A DNA stretch of 64,000 bases from Lachnospiraceae bacterium (GCA_021772075.1 JAETNQ010000008.1:1-64000); one strand, 5' to 3'; counted from the first letter of the stretch, positions 30,701 to 37,731 are shown. The notes: a model not told the origin generated them from the sequence alone. Numbers and translations are program-made.

Positions 30701-30713
30701 TCTGGATTATTAA
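18762..30713 (+). CDS. Giant (~3,983 aa) GLUG-repeat surface protein
   Basis: Signal peptide; 11-aa PPEGG repeats; CxxC motifs; dozens of GGLVG/AGGMIG/GGVIG GLUG-like motifs. Confidence 0.8.
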   Translation: MKRYFGKKSYKKIGSMIAVFLVLAIFLNNESIYSVLAAESAPKAAADNSGSQGTEGETAPPEGGSGSESQPPEGGSGSESQPPEGGNGSESQPPEGGNGSESQPPEGGNGNENQPPEGGDGNESQPPEGGNGSESQPPEGGNGNENQPPEGGDGNESQPPEGGNGSESQPPEGGGGNENQPPEGGNGNENQPPEEGDGTGDKLPEDEVIPEKPLPEELPADGSLDGEIIDDADGEEGIPSCAEEREHEYEVILGEDGSVTGYRCVFCLREISEETLEAEGASLHAHIWNRAEGEIIPVCEDCGLARLDCDGEDGYGIHIFELIQEEGKPDKYRCAICGEEKEFLDEWDMTAELFAELMGVSLYAFEYNGEPSDLPTTADELKAYSGKTLMVEKLADLMALQKLSSESDFDGYTVQLVFQRGDSGTTNTWDLRSLKGDFNGLGSEEYPFKGVLTSYYDAKSFNFQTATPMLNYVAAGAEISNLQINADITGDGSSPIGAIASHVVSDQGGTVTISDIFLSGTISNPGGAAGGFFGEVVNASAKEPIKIDYKKGDGSELGISVGADVSGGSAGGLVGRTEGKVEVYKTNAFPTGAVSGTQYAGMLVGSMEAGGTLFADGSDEEWNVNVMGTGTSGGLVGRIGKGTLCRTQGNEKELILAGKVEGGHAGGLVGECADTEVRMDHVAVKADVTALTGNAGGVIGLFTESASGTGNANAPDEDWHLLHHIDIIGNIRGVTNIGGIVGDLKGSNVRIGLPGEADNFECMEVSGNISADSQGAAAGGMIGTAEGEFIEVYHATVTGGIDTAGTIGGVVGKVGNAVVKVRNAKVGAALDPQADGQIQGGIFGDILPGSMAALDGEIDVEGLKMNHASLLRGHIAGKQEEALVYFEENCSYGKPEGKDWVDNIGSYGGVYRNGIWGEGGNTPLISYAGKNVTGAVYNSGSGWLLDSEADIMRLAIMLNTEGRFAGNCFGGTAKAELLTADYLLNKPSYALGESGIYALNRNDKGNEDGERFTGKLAGEGNPVIDLGDCITYQSYLSLFPCAGEGVEFRNLTVKRNIRYARDAAAGLAAYTSGNVTADGVDMQVSLTGSTVDSPYLYGGMFADYQAKGAVTLSVTGSRIGGSFEINQNTGDDSKKQYLGGLLAKYTADTTETPIIQINGLEIAAPITSSSGSVSGMITQINTEDANQDKTRDRVMLDMQKITVTGGTKISISHRGESGGFLGWKWFGIGPCAGNYSINELTVGDGGTAASGPSYYTDGGYGGLVHTVTGRIQLKDVHIRNASFRARPEISNHNGLLFHNGHNALIELEEYEIADQGVGVKPADINYAANRGKVSVTGQTAYFGEVVGSNMGDSKDRRSYTNGGIVNIISPAFQNDFTAFSGHLFSLNDGAGSNSNQTRYYYNLFGTSLSGEGTFLPENRKLDKNSLVITDADQMMIWHLSQYMNDSIRRYLKPYFRGEAVPDKNTDVTIKGTIDLNRKGYYPTPVQDCTVKGEDSATVVFYADELAEVNGTIAEQGGKGEGRKENYMLHSGLLISPKGGMTVQGDKNYLTLKGKVTRLFEDSGALFVMSICGTNTICKIRLEDLYLNNFGGAAHGYGLLIGTIGDGSDINISWLETKGYRDAPGKARQTYAASALIGRVGNGSAKDLKLDFTNIKMGGKNPERQLADKSEGIFRWAIFIDFHEYTDNTQENKGRVRYLFTEEAYKGLDMADTRNSTRDPFGQGIFGDNNYKSIGEYVTIGKELKNGFEYWNKDGEVKQEDIGTINWDEYLPYVCTATHASNKAIQVNPKNVSIDKGCGTYEDPYQITSAKQLLALSYYLMNGEGQQYLENWQIRKSGDKENPTADGICTKSHTADTLKTYGQDDFPTREELRKAYYMITDDIDFSALKASGDAPVAQSFVGLGTTQYPFSGVIVGQKSDGSIPKVILPYKRKGTTSNYFGLVQYAKGAVIKNLEIVSPEVPTDDNDLLTNVVRVSNSGSAVMGCILGGDNIIDNVKVRTQIAVNPDTGGMNAAVGGYAGTVQQGSLILRNVKADCLSGFRWGLLSGNNENMDGVPWSDNYPFVSGAVGKVENGFVLYEGSGVSANEKILSHDAKAIPGIYSHGVLPFSYTYDVITASGMEGEKNSISVKSDGGNFTCDIADGAQLQLVSMAINSDSFSVYYGGGGYDKQAACRKAKYDEVGNVTVPTAEYVNATEKDDDVYWYPYIYQYFIFDGFSAESSDASGTGFYKTLESYGTGGKRSKLNAVTGDVSASMTYRLRDDVSKEIDYDLSVYQRGFRGLGATYRVFDTDDVTVNVTPNKTGVYSDFRANFDGGGATIKAEMINDYAKGIHTAALFNDLVDTSARNSYFIRNFTVTGTFQSSNSTEGNNASNYAADRAAAVVGMMRRPWEISGITAKNVNVWSKGRAAGIVAWINLPADTRSNPSAKNYAFTNCKVLSVKEGSAEKGTVIHTLGGSSGGIVGTMATWHNNDLDGYSLTLENCKVLGEQKSGSPAYYVYIENEGMQDGLGGGDQERNGRGRSGGMVGHVGKNHEKDINIRTRIACRVIDSISTDEDVQYVFINGSDSTGGVIGEYYGWRRDESDLCMEVANIAVSDSVIESKNRNETDQGSFGVGGIIGKLQREATCEIKYTNVVNTDVRSVYGGIENNVSITNIAPKGDLNAGGVIGYCYYKSRVTLDHVQVRGAMKDGKPQYEISSRLSNAGGMIGACWDGQEDAEASKYVTIKDSAVSGMNISSDSRSLADREGDKASGISAGAAGGVIGRASAIEALTVRDVSVENCVLRSGRGAAGGMIGNAVSRLGSLLQNISVESCKIGSNGGLSTVDAGGVFGRLGVLDNKGSQGLKGNLKIEQCDIYGNNAGGLAGSADEKQQIGNVWSDGTTGHKITVNGNSVLGYYAGGVFGSDRSEETCFADVEISGNTIAGAGNGANSSAAGGFCGRKESLAGENSSHNLNDVTVENNRIFSTHMTDSKKQSAGGMFGNLVLEEDVYSYQAAVRDNAIGFCDVANNRAVQQIFDAGLTGQMNAMEAAMGAMKGQTVKLWDGSAFVSLPSSLKEEEIGKYAAYYGNLAGTYSGSGHAYFLKPTVAYADKNATRPVVDVGNTESGAASGNTMLSSPYAYRRNIHVIYFEPDVSGNNTAARLWASTPMGEEGLFSKVNADAKLEEYAKVMNPATAKASELLDAYRLNIVNDSGSSVSDIYKNIYKDENGYLPKISIEENGAEVELPMIILDTQYGTVDQLMGGVLAALTGAGGIHNSGTVHKDSIYDQGMNEIIGISVEPMKVENGTIQNGDAGRTGSIKYYNRENGHDRVEIFDNTKEPDEEDADGKGTTFSMLTITYRQKDYAAIDGGSAVGGEIKLQIPVFVVERLTIDTYLKMAEGEVYNADKAKAEGAARNPLLANDSTYTLYMEYIYGSARDKYSTDDKPICIDKALGITYTDEKGNIVPTKLWPGTRLTMIDVCDSNKVYYYTVREEDTVIKFEQFKTDPNDPASETYKNKPIHGENGLDVYKDGNGFPAEDRDEPYMDVGVERFLIIVDTALVDEELKLTTRNVRDYHVTPELSDDIAKRTTLTEHNKLQVTMQPGLTIDFVSKGTEDITDIAGIIQDGAEVEIDATFQIAGEKAYWLRALNNQTTTIDSANHNKYLEVGIYFTDTNGNRVRLPDNTNVTVNGKRVQPWEEEIKEEENLGAYVNRTEVYFYKDGRIMFPLDKLKEIVQKDMDMHGTNNFSGITSEKLNILLNFANADLSAYTDNRYIVNLELLRIEDANYPAGGEIIDIYEKSLIARRRTDLACALETRDLMELGINTYHNQTPMPHNINFDFKLDFNGILSDTSHSMNQQIADKYYTVTYHIMEKTNKNGTPEYKPYTGSQLSLALAAPPSSDMQKGLQKGSSSTGEFANSVYITYKYNLREIEKGTGDAGRGVITRDLVLTVKDAAKMDLSNYKIMASVLVSDNPPGDIEMDVNPTLSDFFVFTIAKLKTDLDY
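18939..19334 (+). repeat. 12 x 33-bp in-frame tandem repeat (PPEGGxGxExQ)
   Basis: Direct count of repeat units; a degenerate 13th unit follows. Confidence 0.95.
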
Positions 30714-30743
30714 ACCTGAAGATCAGGGGAAGCGCAAAATGAC

Positions 30744-30800
30744 AAAAAAGAAGGCAGGATGGCTGATATTTTTCCATTCTGCCTTCTCTTTTTCTGTTTT
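30744..30800. terminator. Bidirectional terminator between convergent giant gene and EAL gene
   Basis: AAAAAAGAAGGCAG...CTGCCTTCTCTTTTT. Confidence 0.8.
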
Positions 30801-30805
30801 ATTTT

Positions 30806-32350
30806 TTATCCGACCCTTTGCATCATCTGCGTCAATATATCCACATCTTTCTCGAAGTCCTCAAAAGTCGGGTAATATTCCGAAGGCCGGTAGAGATTGC
30901 GGAGCATGGACTTATTCAACTGGTCAAAATGTCTTACGTCCAGAGGTTTCGCGAAAAAATACCCTTGGGCAATATCGCAGCCGATATCGGAAAGGAAATT
31001 GGCTTGCTGCAGCGACTCCACGCCCTCGGTAATAACGGTAAGGTTCAATTCCTTGGCCATAGCGATCAGATAACGGAGGATGGTAAGTCCTTCGTTGGAA
31101 GAAGAGTTCCTCATAAGGAAGCTCCGGTCCAGCTTGATCCTCTCTATGGGGTAATCCTTCAGCAGATTCAAAGGAGAGTGGACGCTTCCGAAGTTGTCGA
31201 TACAAAGGGAAAAGCCCCTTTCTTTTAACTTCATAATGATTTCGGATACTTCCTTGCGGGCATTGGCAACGCCCCGCTCAGGGAGCTCCAGTACAAGTAA
31301 GTCTTTGGAGATCAGATAGGAATGCATCAACTGTTCCAGTTTGTCGATAAACGCCGTGCTTTGCAGATGGAGCGGCGAAATATTCATGGAGATAGGGAGA
31401 GGGGTCATTTTATTGTCAATCCAGCGGCGGATCACCTTACAACACTCTTCCCACATATAATAATCCAGTTTTTGGATTAATGAAGTATTTTCGAAAAGGG
31501 GAAGAAAGGCATAAGGGGAGAGGATCCCTTTCCCGGGATAATCCCAGCGGACCAACGCTTCCGCAGATACGATATGATAGGAATGAAGATCAACCATAGG
31601 CTGTAGATAAACAATAAATTTGTGGCTATCCAGCGCCTCCTCCATTTCGGTACTCATTTTTTTATTTTCGTTATAGGTACGGATCAGATCTTCTGTAAAA
31701 TAGGCATAATTGGCTGTTTTCGGATCTTTGACCGCTTTTTGCGCCAGCAGGGTATAGTTCATAATGTCCATCAGGCTGTCCCCGACATGGTCGCGGTTAA
31801 TGCAATAAATGCCGAATACGGCGGTAACTGCAAAGGTAGGCGAGTAGTCTTTTAGTTTTGCGGTAATTGTCTCCACGATTTCCATAATCTCTTCTTCTGT
31901 AGTATCCCTCAAGAGTATGCCAAAGAGGTTGGAATTGACATGGGCATAGGCAACGCTGCCTCGAATGCTGTTCCGCAGAGTGTCAGCGGTATAAATCATC
32001 ACTTTGTCTCCCTCGGAAGGGCCAAAAAACTGGTTGATCTTCCCGAGATTAGAAATGCTGAAGCCGATCATAGTAAAAACGGAATCGGGAAAGCGCTCAA
32101 AATACGAAGAACAGCGGTTGATAAAATAATCGATATTGCCGATCTTTGTCACGGTATGGGTATATGCCGTTTTATTCAGCGAACTGATGGTGCTTTCCAG
32201 ATTTTGTATCTTATTCTCATAGTTTTGTTCCAGGTCATCCATTTTATCCGCTTTGTACTTATAGTGGATATTTCTGATATATAGCTGATAGCCCATATAA
32301 GCAATAATAACTAATAAAGTAATTATAATGAATGACGTAATATAAGACAT
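30806..32350 (-). CDS. Membrane protein with degenerate GGDEF and EAL domain
   Basis: N-terminal TM; GGDEF region lacks the signature (HVNSNLFGIL); EALVRW, SMNISPLHL, IERIKLDRSFL; loop-6 CIDNFGS instead of DDFG. Confidence 0.85.
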   Translation of the reverse strand: MSYITSFIIITLLVIIAYMGYQLYIRNIHYKYKADKMDDLEQNYENKIQNLESTISSLNKTAYTHTVTKIGNIDYFINRCSSYFERFPDSVFTMIGFSISNLGKINQFFGPSEGDKVMIYTADTLRNSIRGSVAYAHVNSNLFGILLRDTTEEEIMEIVETITAKLKDYSPTFAVTAVFGIYCINRDHVGDSLMDIMNYTLLAQKAVKDPKTANYAYFTEDLIRTYNENKKMSTEMEEALDSHKFIVYLQPMVDLHSYHIVSAEALVRWDYPGKGILSPYAFLPLFENTSLIQKLDYYMWEECCKVIRRWIDNKMTPLPISMNISPLHLQSTAFIDKLEQLMHSYLISKDLLVLELPERGVANARKEVSEIIMKLKERGFSLCIDNFGSVHSPLNLLKDYPIERIKLDRSFLMRNSSSNEGLTILRYLIAMAKELNLTVITEGVESLQQANFLSDIGCDIAQGYFFAKPLDVRHFDQLNKSMLRNLYRPSEYYPTFEDFEKDVDILTQMMQRVG

Positions 32351-32424
32351 AAGAAGACTCCTTTCCGCTCATTTCCCCGAAGCGCGTACCCATTATCCTT
32401 TTATCTGAAAAACCATCCAAGGGA

Positions 32425-33615
32425 TCAGTCCTCTAAGTTTCCGTTCTTATATCTTGCCACAATGTTTTGGATGCGTTCGTTGGGATTCAGCAGATCGCTG
32501 ATGGAAGCATCATGGTTCAGGGTATCGATAATATATGCGATGTACTTGCTCATATCGCAATCGATGTACCATTCCCGGGAAAGAAGATCCGGGGTCTGGT
32601 AAATCAGGTTCGTTGTCAGGACTCTGTCAATAATGCCATTGGCGTATGCCTGGTCAAAACGTTCCAAGCCGTTCGTGAAAAGGCCGAAGGTAGCGCAGAT
32701 GAATACCCGGCGGGCTTTCCTTTCTTTTAATTCCGCAGCGACTTCCAGCGCGCTTTCGCCGGAAGAAATCATATCATCGATGATGACCACATCTTTGTCC
32801 TCCACGCTGGTTCCAAGAAATTCGTGGGCGACGATGGGGTTGCGGCCATGCACGATTTTGGTATAGTCGCGTCTCTTATAGAACATGCCCATATCAAGAC
32901 CCATGACGTTGGCCATATAAATAGCGCGGCTCATTCCGCCTTCATCGGGGCTGATAACCATCATATGATCCGAATCCAGTTCCAGTCCTTCTACATGCTG
33001 CAGCAACCCTTTGATAAACTGATAGGTGGGCTGTACCGTTTCAAAACCGTGAAGAGGAATCGCATTCTGGACTCTTGGGTCGTGGGCATCAAAAGTAATG
33101 ATATTATCGACCCCCATGGAAACCATTTCCTGAAGAGCCAGGGCGCAGTCCAAAGATTCCCGGGATGTACGCTTATGCTGCCGGCTTTCATATAAATAAG
33201 GCATAATAACCGTGATACGCCTGGCCTTTCCGCCTACAGCCGCTATAATACGTTTCAGGTTCTGATAATGGTCGTCGGGAGACATGTGGTTTTCGTGGCC
33301 GCATAAAGAGTAGGTCAGGCTATAGTTAGCCACATCGACGAGAAGGTAGAGATCGGTGCCGCGGACGGACTCCAGAATAATGCCCTTTGCTTCACCGGAA
33401 CCGAATCGCGGAACTTTTGCTCCAAGAATATAGGAATCCCGCTGATAACCTGCAAAGGCAAGGCTGTCTTTGTGTTCGCTTTCGCGTTCCGTCCGCCATT
33501 TTACAAGGTAGTAATCCACCTTTTCACATAAGGGTTTGCATCCGTCCAAAGGAATGATGCCTAAAGAACCGACAGGAATAGTTTCCAGGTTCCTTTTTTC
33601 TTCACGCTTTGCCAT
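32425..33615 (-). CDS. prs: Ribose-phosphate pyrophosphokinase (PRPP synthetase)
   Basis: FDAHDPRVQNAIP, PYLYESRQHKR, DVVIIDDMISSGES. Confidence 0.9.
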   Translation of the reverse strand: MAKREEKRNLETIPVGSLGIIPLDGCKPLCEKVDYYLVKWRTERESEHKDSLAFAGYQRDSYILGAKVPRFGSGEAKGIILESVRGTDLYLLVDVANYSLTYSLCGHENHMSPDDHYQNLKRIIAAVGGKARRITVIMPYLYESRQHKRTSRESLDCALALQEMVSMGVDNIITFDAHDPRVQNAIPLHGFETVQPTYQFIKGLLQHVEGLELDSDHMMVISPDEGGMSRAIYMANVMGLDMGMFYKRRDYTKIVHGRNPIVAHEFLGTSVEDKDVVIIDDMISSGESALEVAAELKERKARRVFICATFGLFTNGLERFDQAYANGIIDRVLTTNLIYQTPDLLSREWYIDCDMSKYIAYIIDTLNHDASISDLLNPNERIQNIVARYKNGNLED

Positions 33616-33691
33616 GAAAGATCCTCGCTTTCCATAATGAAATAATAAATCCCCGCAGGGGTGTTGCTGCTGAAAGCCTGTGCGGCTTAGC

Positions 33692-34660
33692 CTATTCGGC
33701 TTTATGCAATTTTTTATATATCCGGATGTCCGGCCCGGTAAGCTTGCATATCATATAATTGCTTGTAATCCGGGAAAATATCCTGTCAGAATAGCGGTTG
33801 CGCAGTTCTTCGAGAGATAAATTCGTAGAGATAATCGTTGATTTTTTCCGCATATGTCTTTCGGTCAGGCAAGAAAAGAGCTGGGATGTCACAAAATTAT
33901 TCGTCAGCTCCGTTCCAAGGTCGTCGATGATCAACAGGTCGCATCGATAGAGATCCTCATAAGTTCCATGAAGGTCTTCTTTATTTTTATAATCGAAAGA
34001 AAGATGGGATAATGCCTCAAAGAGTCCGACAGCACTGAAATATATAACGGAATTCCCTGCTTCTAGCAATTCCTTTGCAATGCATCCGGAAAGAAACGAT
34101 TTACCTGTTCCCACTGTACCATAAAAAAAGAGATTGCGATAGTCAAAACTAAAATTTTGCGTAAATTTTTTACATGTTTCGACGGCATTCTGAAAATGGA
34201 TCAAATCGTCTCCCTGATAATATTCATAAGAAAGGGTGGAAAAATTTTCCGTTTCCAAAGTACGGCTGATGTTGGATTGTTCATAAAGCAGGGAAATTTC
34301 TGCCTGGCGGAAACAATGGCATTTCCTGCCGTTAATATATCCGGTATCCAGACAGTCCGGGCAGTCGTAGACAGGCTCAAGATAGTCTGCGGGAAGGCCG
34401 GAAGCCGTAAGAAGGCTGGTTTTGCTTTCGGACAGATTTCTGAGAAGAAGCCTGAGTTCATGAAGCGCTGATTCGTCCCCTTCCAAAAGTTTCCTTCCCT
34501 GTGCCACAGAAATAGAGGCAATGGAATCCTCTAATTCCCGGAAACCGTCCACATGGGAATAAACATAAGCGCGCCGTTCTTCCAGCGCATGACGGTTTTT
34601 ATTTTGCTTTTCTTCATAGGTACGAATAATGGCATCGTATTGGCTGTTCGTTAATGGCAC
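33692..34660 (-). CDS. DnaC/DnaI-like helicase loader ATPase
   Basis: FFYGTVGTGKSFLSGCIAKELL, LLIIDDLGTELTN, IISTNLSLEEL; N-terminal Cys cluster. Confidence 0.88.
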   Translation of the reverse strand: MPLTNSQYDAIIRTYEEKQNKNRHALEERRAYVYSHVDGFRELEDSIASISVAQGRKLLEGDESALHELRLLLRNLSESKTSLLTASGLPADYLEPVYDCPDCLDTGYINGRKCHCFRQAEISLLYEQSNISRTLETENFSTLSYEYYQGDDLIHFQNAVETCKKFTQNFSFDYRNLFFYGTVGTGKSFLSGCIAKELLEAGNSVIYFSAVGLFEALSHLSFDYKNKEDLHGTYEDLYRCDLLIIDDLGTELTNNFVTSQLFSCLTERHMRKKSTIISTNLSLEELRNRYSDRIFSRITSNYMICKLTGPDIRIYKKLHKAE

Positions 34661-34718
34661 GCCTTGGTTCCCCCCTGGTTACGAATGTAATTACAAGCAA
34701 TATCAGCTGCAAGTAATG

Positions 34719-35783
34719 TTAGTTGCGAAGAAGCTCTTGTTCAAGAGCATCAAAATCATATTGGTTTTGTTTAAACTGATTAAACTTATTAGAAGCGGCT
34801 GGTTTTGGAGCCGTCGTTTTGTTCCGGCGGAAAAGCTCGTCAGCCTTGGCGATGTCCGATTTATGATGGACATTGGCCTGGTGCCAGCTGGTTAAAATGC
34901 GGTCGGCATATTCGAAACGGTGCTTGTCGGTACAAAGAACCGTGCGTTCGCAAGCCGCGTCGATGACATCCATTTCATAACCGAAATCCTTGGTCCAGCG
35001 ATGGATGTATTCCACTTCCTTTTTTGTAGGCGCGCTTGTCTTGCCAAGCGCATGCATAATGCTATAAACGATTTTATCATATTTGTAAGCATATTTTTCC
35101 GCATCCTTTGGAGTGGAGACGCCGGCCTGCGCCCAGCTTATGGCAACTTTCTCTATGTAACGGAAATCCTTTTTTCCGCGTTCCACGCAGTATTGCACCA
35201 AATAATCGATCAAATCCATGGAAAATGCGAGCTTGTCCTGGAGAAAAAAAATGGTTTTGATCTCGGAGGGCGAAAGGGTTCTGCCAATATACTGCTCCAC
35301 AATAAAAAGAAGCTGGGAGGTTTCCTCGCTGGATTTAAAATTCCTGATCTGGTCTAAAGTATAGGCCGGTTTGGCATAAGGGTTGTCCGTTTCCGCGGTA
35401 TGCCGCGCTGTTTCTTCGGGCGCGGCGTGGGCGGCCATAAGAGTGACGACCGGCTTAAAAGGCTTGTCGCCCGCAAGGTTTTCCGGTTTGTTCAGGTCGA
35501 GGAGGTGGATGCCGATCAGGTTTTTGGAATCGTCGAATTCCAAAGTAAGAAGACGCTGCTTCTCCCAATACTTTAATGCCCGCAGAACATCTTTTTCCGT
35601 ATGGTTAAACTTGTCGGCAATGTCCGATATGCTTGTCGGCAGATTGGCATTCATCATACGGATCAGATATAAATATATTTTAAGCTGCGCGTCATTGGCA
35701 TCCTTCATATATTCGTCAATAAATATATTGGATACTGCTGTCGCTTCTGTATAATTGTCTTTGTAAATTTTTAAACGGCCCAT
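34719..35783 (-). CDS. DnaD-domain replication protein
   Basis: YIGRTLSPSEIKTIFFLQDKLAFSMDLIDYLVQYCVERGKKDFRYIEKVAISWAQAGV; located directly upstream of the DnaI-like gene. Confidence 0.85.
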   Translation of the reverse strand: MGRLKIYKDNYTEATAVSNIFIDEYMKDANDAQLKIYLYLIRMMNANLPTSISDIADKFNHTEKDVLRALKYWEKQRLLTLEFDDSKNLIGIHLLDLNKPENLAGDKPFKPVVTLMAAHAAPEETARHTAETDNPYAKPAYTLDQIRNFKSSEETSQLLFIVEQYIGRTLSPSEIKTIFFLQDKLAFSMDLIDYLVQYCVERGKKDFRYIEKVAISWAQAGVSTPKDAEKYAYKYDKIVYSIMHALGKTSAPTKKEVEYIHRWTKDFGYEMDVIDAACERTVLCTDKHRFEYADRILTSWHQANVHHKSDIAKADELFRRNKTTAPKPAASNKFNQFKQNQYDFDALEQELLRN

Positions 35784-35927
35784 AGTGTTCACCCATCCTG
35801 AATCTATCGATATCTGCGTTGGCAGACGCATCCATTCTTAAAGCATGATGCATTATATCATAACAAATATAAAATGAAAATAGTCATTTTCCCGAAAAAG
35901 GACGAGGCTCTTTCAGGACGTGCAAAT

Positions 35928-36074
35928 AGTGGAAAATGTGGACAATGTGGATAATTTTGAAGGAGAAGGGGCAAAGGTCGGAAAAACAGTTTTTTGGTTC
36001 ATGGAGTTGGATAAAAAAATATCCACAAATTTTAAAAATAATATTTTTAAAAAATTTGTGGATATTGTGGATAG
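35928..36074. promoter_or_regulatory. Cluster of DnaA-box-like 9-mers between murC and dnaD-like gene
   Basis: AGTGGAAAA-TGTGGACAA-TGTGGATAA in tandem (35928-35954), ATATCCACA (36019-36027), TGTGGATAT-TGTGGATAG in tandem (36057-36074); consensus TTATNCACA/TGTGNATAA. Confidence 0.6.
36012..36065 (-). terminator. murC terminator-like palindrome
   Basis: ATATCCACAAATTTT...AAAATTTGTGGATAT arms; on the minus strand followed by TTTTTTT. Confidence 0.6.
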
Positions 36075-37454
36075 TTATTTTTGAAGAAGATTTTCGCCGA
36101 TTTTTACCACATCCCCGGCTCCCATAGTTATCAACAAATCCCCGTTTATGCAATTTTTTAATAAAAATTTTTCAATTTCTTCAAAAGTAGGCAGATAGGT
36201 GCAATCCGTTCCCAGCCGGAGAATTTCTTCCTGGAGGTTTTTGGAACTGATGCCCAAGTCATCCGTTTCCCGGGCCGGATAAATATCGGCGAGAACCACG
36301 TGGTCGGCCAAAGACAGCGCTTTGGCAAATGCGGGAAGAAAGGCTTTTGTCCGCGAATAGGTATGGGGCTGGAATATGCACCAAAGGGACCGGTGGGGGT
36401 AATGGGAAGCCGCTTTTAAAGTCGCTGTAATTTCCGTGGGATGATGCGCATAATCATCTATAATAGAGATGCCGTCCTTTTCCCCTTTTAGTTCATAGCG
36501 CCTGTCTGTGCCGGAAAATTCCAGAAAAGCTTTTTGGATGGTTCCGCTTTCTATGCCGAGAAGATCCGCAAGAATAATGGAAGCCATGGCGTTATGGACG
36601 TTATGTTCCCCGGGAACCATAAGGGAAAAGGTTTCGCTTTTGCCATTTTTGCGGTTCAGGCGGAACGTAGGGCGTGCCAGCCTGTCATAACGGATATCGG
36701 TATAATAATAATCATTATCAGGAGATGAGCCGTAAGTGATGACCGTACACGGGAGTCCGTCGGTGATCTCGCGGTAGTTTTCAATATCGCCGCTGATAAT
36801 CAATGTTCCGTCTTCAGGGAGAAGTGCGGCGAATCGATGGAATGAATTGCGGATATCCTGAATATCTTTAAAAAAGTCGAGATGGTCTTCTTCTATATTT
36901 AATATGATTCCTATTTTAGGAAAAAAACTCAGGAAGCTGTTGGTATATTCACAGGCTTCCGTTACAAAATATTCGGACTTGCCTATCCGGATATTCCCCC
37001 CTATTTCTTTCAGGATGCCGCCTATGGATAAAGTAGGATCCAATTCGGCTTCCAGAAGGATTTCGGAAATCATGGAAGTGGTCGTTGTTTTGCCATGGGT
37101 GCCGCTGACGGCGACGGGTACTTTATAGTTCTGCATCATCTGCCCCAATAGTTCCGCCCTGGTAAGGCTTGGGATTTTCCGTTCTTTCATGGCGGTAAAT
37201 TCCGGGTTATCTTCATGGATGGCGCTGGTATAGACGACGACATCGATATCTCCGGAAAGGTTGGAGGCTTTCTGACCGTAAAATATGCTGGCATTATTTT
37301 TCTCCAGGGATTCGGTAAGCGGCGAGGGCTTGATGTCGGAACCGGATATACGGAAGCCTTCCTCAAGCAGGATCTCGGCCAGCCCGCTCATGCTGATGCC
37401 GCCGATGCCGATGAAATATACGTGGCAGGGTTGATTGAAATCTATTTTGTACAT
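36075..37454 (-). CDS. murC: UDP-N-acetylmuramate--L-alanine ligase
   Basis: VYFIGIGGISMSGLAEIL, VSGTHGKTTTTSMI, DDYAHHPTEI, QPHTYSRT. Confidence 0.97.
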   Translation of the reverse strand: MYKIDFNQPCHVYFIGIGGISMSGLAEILLEEGFRISGSDIKPSPLTESLEKNNASIFYGQKASNLSGDIDVVVYTSAIHEDNPEFTAMKERKIPSLTRAELLGQMMQNYKVPVAVSGTHGKTTTTSMISEILLEAELDPTLSIGGILKEIGGNIRIGKSEYFVTEACEYTNSFLSFFPKIGIILNIEEDHLDFFKDIQDIRNSFHRFAALLPEDGTLIISGDIENYREITDGLPCTVITYGSSPDNDYYYTDIRYDRLARPTFRLNRKNGKSETFSLMVPGEHNVHNAMASIILADLLGIESGTIQKAFLEFSGTDRRYELKGEKDGISIIDDYAHHPTEITATLKAASHYPHRSLWCIFQPHTYSRTKAFLPAFAKALSLADHVVLADIYPARETDDLGISSKNLQEEILRLGTDCTYLPTFEEIEKFLLKNCINGDLLITMGAGDVVKIGENLLQK

Positions 37455-37697
37455 ATGCGCACTTCCTATTCTTTTTATTTTTGCTTAAATTATTATATGC
37501 ATATTCCGGATATGTAAACGTTTGGAAAAGGCAAAATTGCTTAGAACCAATAAACATTATACAAGCATACGGTAGAAAATGTAATAACATAGGAGGAAAA
37601 TCATGAAAATATACAAATTCCAAAATGAATAAAAAAGAAAATTGTAAAAAATCTACATAAAAATATGAGAAAAGGAAAAAGTATTTTGTAAAAAATA

Positions 37698-37726
37698 TTC
37701 ACTTTCATATCAGAATATGGTATAAT
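37698..37726 (+). promoter_or_regulatory. glgC promoter
   Basis: TTCACT-17 nt-TATAAT. Confidence 0.65.
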
Positions 37727-37731
37727 TAGAC

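Noticed and set aside
36012-36065. Treating the ATATCCACAAATTTT palindrome on its own as a replication origin
   Set aside because: On the minus strand it is followed by a T-run directly after murC, so a terminator explains it; only the wider set of 9-mers is kept as a DnaA-related hypothesis.
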